64,000 nt of DNA from Microvirga terrestris (GTDB lineage Bacteria > Pseudomonadota > Alphaproteobacteria > Rhizobiales > Beijerinckiaceae): positions 62,001-126,000 of the forward strand of contig NZ_JADQDN010000004.1 of NCBI RefSeq assembly GCF_015694425.1, in the 5' to 3' direction. Both the position numbers and the translations under genes were made by a program. Shown here piece after piece: positions 46,508-57,051 of the stretch. Each line of letters starts with the position of its first letter. Positions within the stretch are counted from its first letter, which is position 1. The notes under the pieces were generated by a model. That model did no database searches and was not told the origin of the DNA. It was given only the letters and a program-made list of their open reading frames with translations.

Positions 46508-47623
46508 TCAATCCTTGCTCGAGCAGGCGAGCATGCCCTCAAGGTCAATGTAGTGCCCGGCCCGGTCGCGTTTGGCTGCAAGATAACTGACGTTCTCCGC
46601 CGTAGGACGACCCAGCACGCGATGGTCGGAAATCACCTCGAGCCCGGCTTGGCTGAGAGCCGCGATCTTCTCGGGGTTGTTGGTCATCAGGCGAACCTTG
46701 CCGACGCCGAGGGCTTTCAGCATGACGGCCGCGAAATCGAACCGGCGCTGATCCGCCTCGAAGCCCAGCACCTCATCGGCGTCGTAGGTGTCGTAGCCCT
46801 GCGATTGCAGCTTGTAGGCGCGGATCTTGTTACTGATGCCGTTTCCACGCCCTTCCTGATCGAGATAGAGCAGGATGCCGCCCTCGCTTTCGGCCATGAA
46901 GCGCACGGTATTGCGCAGCTGGTCGCCGCAATCGCATTTGAGGCTGCCGAAGAGATCGCCCGTGAGGCAGGCCGAATGCAGCCGAACGGACACGGGCTTG
47001 GAGAGATCCGGCTTGCCGACGATGATCGCCACCTGATCGCGCAATCCTTCTCCCCCGCGGAATACCACGAACTCGCTGGTGGGCGCGCCTTCCAGCGGCA
47101 CGGGTGCGCGGCTGACGATGGCCAGATCGGCCGCCTTGGCGCGGCGGTAGCCCCGAATCGCTTCGCCCGGGACGCGGATCAGGGACGGGTCGATCTCGAT
47201 GCCTTCCGCCAGCGGCACCACGATCACGGCCGGCAGGACCAGGGACAGGCGGGCGAGTTCCAGCGCCTCCTCGTCGAGGGCATCGATGGCACGAACCGGC
47301 GCATCGATGCGGCCGTCCACCTTCAGGGCGAGGGTTTCCACACGGGTGCGGTCGGCTACCGGCAGGGCCACTCGCCCGGGAACCTCCCGCTCGAGGCCGA
47401 GGCGGCGAAGCCTTGCCGCCGGCAGGACGAGATGGGCATGAGAGCCTGCAACGGCGCCGATCTCGGCCGCCCGGGCCTCGTCCAGATCCTCGACGCCGAT
47501 CACGAGCGCGCTGCCCTTAACGCCGTCGATCACGACGGGTCGGGCGCTACGGAACTCCATGATCGCCCGCTCGACCAGGGTCGTGGCGGGATTGTCGGAC
47601 AGGCTCAAGGTCAGGCGCATCAT
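46508..47623 (-). CDS. ribA: GTP cyclohydrolase II with N-terminal extension
   Basis: An enzyme of about 371 residues that opens GTP as the first step of riboflavin synthesis. The zinc site is CLTGDLFGSLKCDCGDQL (Cys-X10-Cys-X-Cys) and the catalytic motif is DQEGRGNGISNKIRAY. The C-terminal 200 residues are the RibA domain. The N-terminal 170 residues look like a diverged RibB domain without its acidic active-site motif, so it is probably not bifunctional. The start is uncertain between ATG 47623, ATG 47620 and TTG 47638. No other rib genes are adjacent. Confidence 0.88.
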   Translation of the reverse strand: MMRLTLSLSDNPATTLVERAIMEFRSARPVVIDGVKGSALVIGVEDLDEARAAEIGAVAGSHAHLVLPAARLRRLGLEREVPGRVALPVADRTRVETLALKVDGRIDAPVRAIDALDEEALELARLSLVLPAVIVVPLAEGIEIDPSLIRVPGEAIRGYRRAKAADLAIVSRAPVPLEGAPTSEFVVFRGGEGLRDQVAIIVGKPDLSKPVSVRLHSACLTGDLFGSLKCDCGDQLRNTVRFMAESEGGILLYLDQEGRGNGISNKIRAYKLQSQGYDTYDADEVLGFEADQRRFDFAAVMLKALGVGKVRLMTNNPEKIAALSQAGLEVISDHRVLGRPTAENVSYLAAKRDRAGHYIDLEGMLACSSKD

Positions 47624-47870
47624 CGCAAACTCGGGCAAACAGCCTCACATCTGGCGGAAAATCGCATGTTTCAGGGCCACAGGCCCCTCAAGTCACGCTT
47701 TAGGGCTCGCCCGCACCCTAGCACAGGCACGATCCGATCTCTAATGCCAGAGATGTGACCCCTGCCATGCCGGATCAACAGGCCCCGGTGCAGAGGTCTC
47801 CTAGCTCGACGGCATAGTCGGTCCGCGCTATCTACCAGCCCCGCTTTCACAGACACACCGGACGATCTCC

Positions 47871-48824
47871 ATGCTCCTTCCCCGGCTCATCGCCCTCGGC
47901 TTCCTTGGTCTGGCCACCACGGCCAGCGCCGCCACCCTGGACGGCCTGGCAGTCGAGGTGACGAACACCAGCGAGCCGGTGCTCTGCGCCGAGAAGGACA
48001 ATGTGGCGATCAACTTCGCCTCTCCGGACGTGCGGCATTTCCAGATCGAGGCCGTGCATCCGGCCTATATGGGCTCTCTCCGCCAGGATCGCTGGGAGCC
48101 GGACTGGACCGCCTGCGAGGACATTTCAGAGCAGACCTCCGCCAAGCCGCACCCGACCATGAGCACCCTCTACGAGGACGGCAATATACGGATCATGGGC
48201 CTGTCCTTCACCGAGTTCTGGCGCCCCAGCGACGTGACCGTGACCATCGGCGCACGAGTCGAGCGCAACATCCACCTGCTTCAGCTGCTGAAGAAGCGCG
48301 GCGACAAGGCCGTGGAGGTGCTCGTGATCTATCCGGGCGACGGCTACTGGCGCATCAAGCCGCTTCCCCCTGAGCATCTCGACTGGACCTCCTACGGGTC
48401 CTCCTTCCTGGTCGGCCCGGTGGAGTTCGACCAGCGGCCCGTGGTGAATCTGAAGGACGTGGCCTTCGACCCGGCAGCCATGACCTTCACTCTCACCCTC
48501 GTCCAAGGCGGCAAGGCGAGTGTCGTCATGAAAGCCCTCAACGAAGAGCGTATGACGCTCGACGTGTCCTTCGATCAGGCCGTCTCCGGCATGCCCTTCG
48601 CGGGCCTGCGGTCCATGTACGTGACCGAGTTCAATGCGGATGTCGCCCGCGTCGCCGTGCGGGAGGAAGGCGCCCACTCCTGGCGCGAGGAAATGATCAT
48701 GAATTTCCGGGGCGGCAAGGCGACGGATGCCTGGATGGGCCGGCTCGTGCCGTCGCGCCACAACACCAGCGCGCCCGACATGATGTTCAACCGTTTCCGC
48801 GCGTCGCCAGCCGCCTCCCGCTGA
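47871..48824 (+). CDS. Secreted conserved hypothetical protein
   Basis: A 317-residue protein with a Sec signal (LIALGFLGLATTASAATL). The mature part is all-soluble and rich in beta-strand, with Cys pairs near residues 44 and 82 that could form a disulfide. I recognise no domain. It stands alone, its 3' end overlapping the convergent EamA transporter gene by 38 bases. It is probably periplasmic. The presence of a signal peptide, normal codon use and length support a real gene. Confidence 0.78.
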   Translation: MLLPRLIALGFLGLATTASAATLDGLAVEVTNTSEPVLCAEKDNVAINFASPDVRHFQIEAVHPAYMGSLRQDRWEPDWTACEDISEQTSAKPHPTMSTLYEDGNIRIMGLSFTEFWRPSDVTVTIGARVERNIHLLQLLKKRGDKAVEVLVIYPGDGYWRIKPLPPEHLDWTSYGSSFLVGPVEFDQRPVVNLKDVAFDPAAMTFTLTLVQGGKASVVMKALNEERMTLDVSFDQAVSGMPFAGLRSMYVTEFNADVARVAVREEGAHSWREEMIMNFRGGKATDAWMGRLVPSRHNTSAPDMMFNRFRASPAASR

Positions 48825-49746
48825 AACGCGCCGTCATGGCCGACATTGCGCGGCCGTCGATGAGGATGAGCCCTAGACCGATCAACCCCATGCCGACGAC
48901 GTGCCGCGCCGCGAGCGTCTCGCCGAGGACTAGCACGCCGAGCAGGATGGCGCTCACCGGGATGAGGAAGGTCACGAGGCCCACATTCGTGGCGCCGGCC
49001 CGAGCGAGCAGCCGGAAGAAGATCAGATAGGCAAAGGCTGTCGACACGAGGCCGAGCGCCGCGAGGGACAGGACGGCTTGCGTGCTCGGCAGCCCGAGAT
49101 TCCAGGGCCGGTCGACGATCAGCGCCACCGGCAGCAGGAGAACGCTCGACATCGTCACTTGTCCGGCGGCAGTGGCGAGCGGCGGAATGCCCATGGTCTT
49201 GAACCGCCGCCCGAACACACCCGAGAAGCCATAGGACAAGGCTGCGCCCAGCACAGCGAGTTGCGCCAGGATGCTTGCATCCAGGGATGCCATGGCGGCG
49301 GCGCCGATCATGATGGCCACGCCGATGAAGCCCACGATGACACCAGCGAACTTTTGGCCCGTGAGGCGTTCGTCCGCGGTCAGGTAATGGGCCACGATCA
49401 CCGTGAAGAGTGGCGTGGTGGCATTGAGGATGGAAGCCAGCCCGCTGGCGATATGGCTCTGCCCCCAGACGATCAGCGTGAAGGGAATGACGTTGTTGAG
49501 GATCGACATGCCCAGGAAGGCCACCCAGGCCTGACGGCTGCGCGGCAGATCCACGCCTATCAGCTTCAGGACGAGCAGCAGGGCAAGGGCTGCCGTCAGC
49601 ACGCGGATCGCCACGATGGTCAAAGGCGGCAACTCCCGCACGGCAACGCCGATGAAGAGAAAGGATCCGCCCCATACGATGGAGAGAATGGCCAGCAGCG
49701 CCCAATCGGACGCAGTCATGGTTTTCTGAATGGAGGCTTGTGTCAT
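48787..49746 (-). CDS. EamA/DMT family transporter
   Basis: A 319-residue transporter with ten hydrophobic helices in two EamA repeats (about 10-140 and 155-290). Motifs are IVWGGSFLFIGVAVRELPPL in the first helix pair and NVGLVTFLIPVSAILLGVLVLGE in the second. Members export amino acids or related metabolites. ATG 49746 is chosen because the upstream in-frame segment is Arg-rich and non-hydrophobic. Its last 38 bases overlap the 3' end of the convergent secreted-protein gene. The substrate is unknown. Confidence 0.9.
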   Translation of the reverse strand: MTQASIQKTMTASDWALLAILSIVWGGSFLFIGVAVRELPPLTIVAIRVLTAALALLLVLKLIGVDLPRSRQAWVAFLGMSILNNVIPFTLIVWGQSHIASGLASILNATTPLFTVIVAHYLTADERLTGQKFAGVIVGFIGVAIMIGAAAMASLDASILAQLAVLGAALSYGFSGVFGRRFKTMGIPPLATAAGQVTMSSVLLLPVALIVDRPWNLGLPSTQAVLSLAALGLVSTAFAYLIFFRLLARAGATNVGLVTFLIPVSAILLGVLVLGETLAARHVVGMGLIGLGLILIDGRAMSAMTARFSGRRLATRGNG

Positions 49747-49814
49747 TGGGCGTTTCCGGATCGTGCGAACCGGAATGACACAAAGCAGGCCCTGGCACGA
49801 CCCGTTTTCTGCGG

Positions 49815-50573
49815 TCAGTAGGAAAAGTCGTACCATTCCCCTTTGTTGCGGCAGGCCAGCATCTCGCTGATCCGTCCCGTCCGGCTGCTTGTCGCCTCTC
49901 GTGTCAGGATTCGGCAATCGAGCCCGCCGAAGGAATTCCGGTCTCTGGATTTCAACGTCACCCTGCCGGAGGCTCCCGTTTCCGGGTTTTTCCACGAGGC
50001 GTTGCTTCCCACCGGCCGATCGATGATCGACAGAACCGCTCTGGCTTCCGCCGGTCGATCCCCATTGGGAAGAAATTGTTCGGCGGCCCGCTGTGCTTCT
50101 CCCTGAGCAACGCTGGCGTTGATCTGGCCTCGAGCGGCTGCCAACTGCCCTGCCAGCATGCTTCCTCTGAGCCCCTGCATGGCGAGCGAAGGGCCTGCTC
50201 CTGCAAGGCTCAGCCCTCCGCTGAGTACACCATCGATGGCCTCCTGGCCGACAGACCGCGCTGTATCTGCGGCCTGCTCGGCCATCATCTGGCTTGCCTG
50301 CTTGTCGAATTCGCGCAGATAATCCGGCCCAGCCATGTTGCCTGCTGCGATATCCGACAGGCGGGGGGCAAAGCTGCTGAAATCCATGTCCTTCGGATCC
50401 GGATCCCGCTCGGGCTGAGCACTCTCGGCAAGGCCGATGGCCGTGCCGGACAATCCCGTCGGGTCCAGTGCCGTTGCTGCGGAGATTGCGGCCGATCCAG
50501 CTCCTGTCTGGTTGCAGGCAGCCAGCATGAACATCATGGCCAAAGCTGCGGCACCGGTCGCGATCCTGATCAT
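49815..50573 (-). CDS. Lipoprotein with surface-antigen-type C-terminal domain
   Basis: A 252-residue lipoprotein. The N-terminus ends in a lipobox LAAC (about residue 20). A long Ala/Ser/Gly-rich middle is followed by a C-terminal domain (about 190-252) with GRVTLKSRD, CRILTRE and GEWYDFSY. This resembles the 17-kDa surface antigen/RT0821 family of alphaproteobacterial outer-membrane lipoproteins. It probably sits in the outer membrane, facing the periplasm. A perfect 15-base palindrome lies about 20 bases upstream of the start. Confidence 0.78.
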   Translation of the reverse strand: MIRIATGAAALAMMFMLAACNQTGAGSAAISAATALDPTGLSGTAIGLAESAQPERDPDPKDMDFSSFAPRLSDIAAGNMAGPDYLREFDKQASQMMAEQAADTARSVGQEAIDGVLSGGLSLAGAGPSLAMQGLRGSMLAGQLAAARGQINASVAQGEAQRAAEQFLPNGDRPAEARAVLSIIDRPVGSNASWKNPETGASGRVTLKSRDRNSFGGLDCRILTREATSSRTGRISEMLACRNKGEWYDFSY

Positions 50574-50591
50574 ACGGACCTCATTCGTTAT

Positions 50592-50606
50592 CGTTACGAC
50601 GTAACG
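50592..50606. promoter_or_regulatory. Palindrome upstream of lipoprotein gene
   Basis: CGTTAC-GAC-GTAACG is a perfect inverted repeat with 6-base arms, centred 26 bases before the lipoprotein ATG. Its place in the expected 5' leader or promoter suggests a repressor site. No known regulator can be named. Confidence 0.4.
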
Positions 50607-50789
50607 TAACTTTTCCGATATGGAAATCGAGCCGTCACTTCAGGATCCATCCGATCATCCACAGCGAAGATCGGGGAACAATAAAGGTTTGGTTTACGAC
50701 GATGAGAGGTGACCCGGCACCTTTACGACTCGTTCACGGCTTTAAGGCGAACCTCTCGCTCGCAAACCAGCCCCGTGTAGCGTCCCGCC

Positions 50790-51041
50790 ATGACCCCGCC
50801 GCTCTCCCGCGAAACGACCTACAGCATCCGTCACCAGCCAGTGCGGTCGAGCTTCTGCGTCATGCCTCATGATCCGCGGCCGGCGCGTACCACCACTTTC
50901 ATCTTCGGCCGCTCGGATTCGCGCTATCGCCCCCTGCTCAACCAGGAGGAGCGGGACAGGCTGCACATCTGGGCCATGATCGTGGCCCTGTCGTCATCGG
51001 CCGTGGGGACAACCCTGCTCCTCACTTCCCTCCTGCATTGA
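50790..51041 (+). CDS. Small putative membrane protein
   Basis: An 83-residue hypothetical protein with one C-terminal hydrophobic segment (HIWAMIVALSSSAVGTTLLL) after a basic soluble N-terminal half. It lies between the divergent lipoprotein gene and the convergent SLC13 permease gene, eight bases from the latter's stop. No clear ribosome site or family is seen. It may be a real single-pass protein, but support is limited to composition. Confidence 0.5.
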   Translation: MTPPLSRETTYSIRHQPVRSSFCVMPHDPRPARTTTFIFGRSDSRYRPLLNQEERDRLHIWAMIVALSSSAVGTTLLLTSLLH

Positions 51042-51048
51042 GCTGAGG

Positions 51049-52827
51049 CTAGCGCAGCGGCCAGACCAGCATGATGAGCGGCACGCCGACCACCACCACG
51101 ATGATCGACAAGGGCAGCCCAAGCCGCCAGTAATCCCCGAACCGGTAGCCGCCCGGCCCCATGACTAGGGTGTTGCACTGGTGACCGATGGGGGTGAGGA
51201 AGTCGCAGGCCGCGCCGATCGCCACCGCCATCAGGAAGGCATCCGGCCTGAAGCCGAGCTGGCTGGCAAAGCTCGCTGCAATGGGGGCCATCACCAGCAC
51301 GGTCGCGGCGTTGTTGAGAAACGGCGTCACGGCCATGGCCGCCACCATGATCAGCACGAGAGCACCAGTCGGCGGCAGCATGTTGGCGGCAGACGACAGC
51401 CAGCCGGCGATCAGGTCCGTGCCACCCGTGGTGCGGATCGATTCGCTGACCGGGATCAGGGCGCCCAGCATCACGATGATCGGCCATTCGATGGTCTCGT
51501 AAGCCTCCCGCAACGTCAGTGAGCCGAACAGCACGAGCAGCACGCCCGCGCCGAAGAACGCAATGGCTACCGGCAGGATGTTGAAGGCGACAAGCACCAT
51601 TGTGCCGGCCAGGATGGCAGCCGGCACAAGGCTCCGGCGCGCGCTGCCGAGCCGGATCTCGCGCTCCGCGAGCGGCAGGCAGCCGAGATCGCGCAAGGTA
51701 TCGGGCAGCCGCTTGAGATTGCCCTGGAGCACGATGACGTCGCCGGCCCGCAGATTGATGGTGCGCAGGCGCTCCTTGAACCGCTCGCCGCTGCGGCTCA
51801 CCGCAATCAGGTTGACGCCGAAGCGCTCGTAGAGGCCGATGCGCTCCGCCGACAGCCCGGTCAGAGCCGAATTCGGCCCGACGATGGCCTCGATAACACC
51901 GATCTCGTCCGTGGCCTCGTCCGTCTCCGGCTGGTGATGCTCGCGACTGAGCTTTAAGCCCGCACGGGCGACGGCGCTCTCGAGCGCATCCGATTCGCCT
52001 TCCAGCATGAGCACGTCGTTCTCGCGGATGGTCGCATCGGGCAGCGGACTCGAGCTGCGGGTCTCGTTGCGGATGATGGCCGCCACCTTGACCTCGCCGT
52101 TCGCGAGCCTGTGGAGATCCGCCACCGTCTGGCCGATCACATCCGATTCAGGGATCACGCGGGCTTCCGTTATGTAGTCCTTGATGTCTAGGGCGGCATC
52201 GAGCGAAGCGGCACCTTTGCGGCCCTGCGGCAGCAGGCGGTAGCCGAAGGCCAGGAAGACCACGCCCGCGAGCGCGATGCCAAGGCCCACGGGGGTGAAA
52301 TCGAACATGCCGAAGGGCTCGCCGAGCAGTTCCTCCCGGACCCGAGACACGATGATGTTGGGCGAGGTGCCGACCAGGGTCACGATGCCGCCGAGGAGCG
52401 AACCGAACGCCATCGGCATGAGGAAGCTCGAAGGCGGCGTGTTGGTGCGCCGGGCGATCTGGAACGCCACCGGGATCATCATAGCGAGCGCGCCGATATT
52501 CTTCACGAAGGCGGACAGCACCGTCACCACGCCCACCAGCACCACGATCTGGATCTGCGTCGTGCGTAAGTAAGGCCCGACCCGGTTGAGGCCTGCTTCG
52601 AGAATGCCGGACTTCGCCACCGCGGCGCTGACCAGGAGCGCGCTTGCCACGATGATGACGATGTCGTCGCTGAAGCCCTCGAAGGCCTTGTCGGCCGGCA
52701 CGACGCCGACCAGAACGGCCACGAGGAGCGAGAGGACCGCCACGAGATCGTAGCGGAAGCGTCCCCAGACGAAGAGCGCCATCATCCCGGCGACGATGGC
52801 GAAGGAAAGCATTTGCTGGTGGGTCAT
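51049..52827 (-). CDS. SLC13/DASS family permease with two TrkA-C (RCK_C) domains
   Basis: A 592-residue transporter with an N-terminal block of helices (1-200), two cytosolic TrkA-C domains (about 205-290 and 295-375), and a second helix block to 592. The ligand-binding signature is visible as GTSPNIIV, and near the end as PIGHQCNTLVMGPGGY. This layout is typical of bacterial sulfate or dicarboxylate sodium symporters (CysP/SdcS relatives). The RCK_C domains probably gate transport by a nucleotide or ion. Substrate is not determined. Confidence 0.9.
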   Translation of the reverse strand: MTHQQMLSFAIVAGMMALFVWGRFRYDLVAVLSLLVAVLVGVVPADKAFEGFSDDIVIIVASALLVSAAVAKSGILEAGLNRVGPYLRTTQIQIVVLVGVVTVLSAFVKNIGALAMMIPVAFQIARRTNTPPSSFLMPMAFGSLLGGIVTLVGTSPNIIVSRVREELLGEPFGMFDFTPVGLGIALAGVVFLAFGYRLLPQGRKGAASLDAALDIKDYITEARVIPESDVIGQTVADLHRLANGEVKVAAIIRNETRSSSPLPDATIRENDVLMLEGESDALESAVARAGLKLSREHHQPETDEATDEIGVIEAIVGPNSALTGLSAERIGLYERFGVNLIAVSRSGERFKERLRTINLRAGDVIVLQGNLKRLPDTLRDLGCLPLAEREIRLGSARRSLVPAAILAGTMVLVAFNILPVAIAFFGAGVLLVLFGSLTLREAYETIEWPIIVMLGALIPVSESIRTTGGTDLIAGWLSSAANMLPPTGALVLIMVAAMAVTPFLNNAATVLVMAPIAASFASQLGFRPDAFLMAVAIGAACDFLTPIGHQCNTLVMGPGGYRFGDYWRLGLPLSIIVVVVGVPLIMLVWPLR

Positions 52828-52890
52828 GGGGAGCTTGAAGCGAGAGGAACCGGAGTCCTAACGCTTCACCTCCACAATAGTGCCTTCACC

Positions 52891-52939
52891 AAGCATCAGG
52901 CCCAAAAGTGGAAGCCACTTTTGGGATCAACGCGATGCT
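52891..52939. repeat. Dispersed palindromic repeat
   Basis: AGCATC and GATGCT form outer arms, and CCCAAAAGTGG/CCACTTTTGGG inner arms around a 3-base centre. It is a close relative of the element at 31237-31287. It lies in the gap between the SLC13 gene start and the CAP-domain gene stop. Confidence 0.75.
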
Positions 52940-52962
52940 CGCTCTATGAACGGCGCAATGCG

Positions 52963-53427
52963 CTATTGCCCGAGCACGAGCGCCCAGTAGCGGCCGTAGC
53001 GATTGTCGGCATCCGCGCGGGCCAGCCCGATCTTGCGGGCCTGGGGCATCAGGAGGTTGCTGTTGTGGCCGGGCGAGGCCTTCCAGCGGCCGATGGCGCT
53101 GTCGACGGAATCCTGACCGGCCGAGAGGTTCTCGGCGGAATAGCCGCTGATTCCGTACTCATCCATGCGGCTCACGAAGCTGCCATGACTGAGCTGCCCG
53201 GCCGCCGCCACCACCCGCGCCTGGTGCTCCGCCGCCTTGTTGAGGCGGGGATCCACCGTCACCGGGCTCAGGCCTTTCGATACCCGGTAGGCCGAGATGA
53301 GGGCGGCCGCCTGGGCCGCATCGTTCGTGGAGCTCGCCAGGACGGCATCCTTGGGCGTCAAAGCCGAATCGCCCGCGCAGCCGGCCAGTCCCAGGGCGAT
53401 CACGCCGGCGATGAAAAGAGCACGCAT
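52963..53427 (-). CDS. CAP (SCP/PR1) domain lipoprotein
   Basis: A 154-residue exported protein. The N-terminus carries a lipobox LAGC (Cys at about 17), so it is membrane-anchored. The rest is one CAP domain: the first His in LSHGSFVSRM, the Glu in SAENLSAGQ, and the HNSNLLMPQARKIGLARA motif near the end, followed by YWALVLGQ. Bacterial CAP proteins (YkwD type) are secreted and of poorly known role. ATG 53427 follows GAAGGGGAA. It is divergent from the HI0933-type flavoprotein gene. Confidence 0.88.
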   Translation of the reverse strand: MRALFIAGVIALGLAGCAGDSALTPKDAVLASSTNDAAQAAALISAYRVSKGLSPVTVDPRLNKAAEHQARVVAAAGQLSHGSFVSRMDEYGISGYSAENLSAGQDSVDSAIGRWKASPGHNSNLLMPQARKIGLARADADNRYGRYWALVLGQ

Positions 53428-53580
53428 CGCATTCCCCTTCGGGCGGCGTTCAGGCGCCGCTCCCCTTGAAAAAAACACCTGTGGCGTTCATGTGCAGGAG
53501 GCCATGAACCCGTTTGCCGCTGCATGCCATGATGCAGCGTGAGGGTCCAGATTCCTTGTCCTCCCGCGTCAGCTAACCGC

Positions 53581-54848
53581 ATGCCCTCACAATCCTCCTC
53601 CCCTGAAGCCGCCATCGTGGGCGGCGGCCCTGCCGGCTTGATCGCGGCAGAGATCCTGGCGCGCGCCGGCGTTGCCGTCACACTCTACGACCGGATGCCC
53701 TCAGCAGGCCGCAAGCTGCTCATGGCGGGCCGGGGCGGGTTGAACCTGACCCATTCGGAGGAATTCGAGCGATTCGTCGCCCGCTATGCCGAGGCTCGGC
53801 CGCAGCTCGAGCCCCTGATCGGGGTCTTTCGCCCCGCCGACCTGCGCGCCTGGAGCGAGGGCTTGGGGCAGGAGACCTTCGTGGGCTCGAGCGGGCGCGT
53901 GTTCCCCAAGGCGTTCAAGGCCTCGCCGCTGCTGCGCGCCTGGCTGGGCCGGCTGGACGCGCTCGGCGTGCGATTCGCCCTGCGCCACCGCTGGCAGGGC
54001 TGGGACGACGCGGGCCACCTGATCTTCACCGATGCCGCCGGCGAGACCGTACGGGCCAAGCCCGAGGCCACGATCCTGGCGCTCGGCGGCGCGAGCTGGC
54101 CCCGGCTCGGCTCCGACGGGGGCTGGGTGGAGCCTCTCTCCCGGCGCGGCATCGCGGTTTCGACGCTTCGCCCGACCAATATGGGTTTCCTCTGCCCCTG
54201 GTCCGAGATCATGCGCAGCCGCTTCGCCGGCGAGCCCCTGAAGCGGATCGCCCTCACCTTCGCGGGCATAACCGTGAAGGGCGAGGCCATCGTCACGCAG
54301 GACGGCATCGAGGGCGGGGCGGTCTATTCCCTGTCGGCCCGCTTACGCGACGCTATCGAACAAGATGGCAGTGCCCTCCTGCACATCGACCTCAGGCCCG
54401 ATCTCCCCCACGAGACCCTGCTGAGAAAGCTCGACACACCCCGAAAGGGCCAATCTGCCTCCACCTTCCTGCGAAAAGCTGCGGGCCTCAGCCCGGTCGG
54501 CATCGCGCTGCTGCGGGAAGCCTCCCCGGCCCTGCCGACCGATCCGGAGGCGCTCGCCCGACTCATCAAGGCCGTGCCCCTCACGCTGACCGGCACGAAG
54601 TCCCTGGAGCGCGCCATTTCCACCGCCGGCGGCGTGCCGTTCAGCGAGCTCGACGGGCACCTGATGCTGCGCCGGATGCCCGGCGTGTTCGTGGCCGGCG
54701 AGATGCTGGACTGGGAGGCGCCCACCGGCGGCTACCTGCTCCAGGCCACCTTCGCCTCAGGCATCGCCGCCGCCCGTGGCGTGCTGGCGTTTTTAGGGAT
54801 TCCCGATGCCGCATTGACCTTGGGGCCTTCATCGGCCACACGGCAGAC

Positions 54849-54852
<4 letters not shown>
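53581..54852 (+). CDS. HI0933/BaiN-type NAD(P)/FAD-dependent oxidoreductase
   Basis: A 423-residue flavoprotein. The start ATG precedes AAIVGGGPAGLIAAEIL, the FAD motif. The RKLLMAGRGGLNLTHSE segment and the end DWEAPTGGYLLQATFASG are hallmarks of the HI0933 family (BaiN/RdsA). A related TIGR family is called aminoacetone oxidase. The precise substrate is unknown. Its last four bases overlap the recQ start, so the two are translationally coupled. Confidence 0.9.
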
Positions 54853-56651
<1,799 letters not shown>

Positions 56652-57051
56652 ACTATTCCCCTCGTCATGGCCGAACTTGTTCCGGCCCCCACATCTTCAA
56701 GACCCATCATCACATCCTCTCCCTCATCCTGAGGAGGTCGCGCAGCGACCGTCTCGAAGGAGCTTCCAGAGAACACTGGAAACGCCCTGACCATTCGAGA
56801 CCGTCACTAAAGTGACCTCCTCAAAGGCTAGCTCATAAAGGGTGAGCGCGAGTTTCCCTCCCCCTTGTGGGGAGGGCCAGGGTGGGGGTGTGAGCGATAG
56901 CCTATGAGGCTCTGGCGCCGGCACCCCCACCTCCAGCTCCTCCCCACAAGGGGGAGGAGGGCCTTTCGAGCCAGACTCTCAGGATGAGGGTTGAGTGGTA
57001 GAGATGATGAAGGCGTGGATCCCCGGGACAAGCCCGGGGATGATACAGGGG
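56652..57051. repeat. Mosaic of inverted-repeat elements after recQ
   Basis: This 400-base stretch holds no gene. It contains a CTCGTCATGGCCG fragment (about 56660), a CCTGAGGAGGTCGCGCAGCGACCGTCTCGAAGGA-type unit beginning near 56730 with an inverted partner near 56800-56820, and a long inverted repeat of CCCTCCCCCTTGTGGGGAGG with CCTCCCCACAAGGGGGAGG (about 56857-56965). Then comes a short stem GATCCCCGGGA..CCCGGGGATG near 57018-57041. All are intergenic repeat types known in rhizobial genomes. They are probably derived from several repeat families inserted side by side. Confidence 0.75.
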
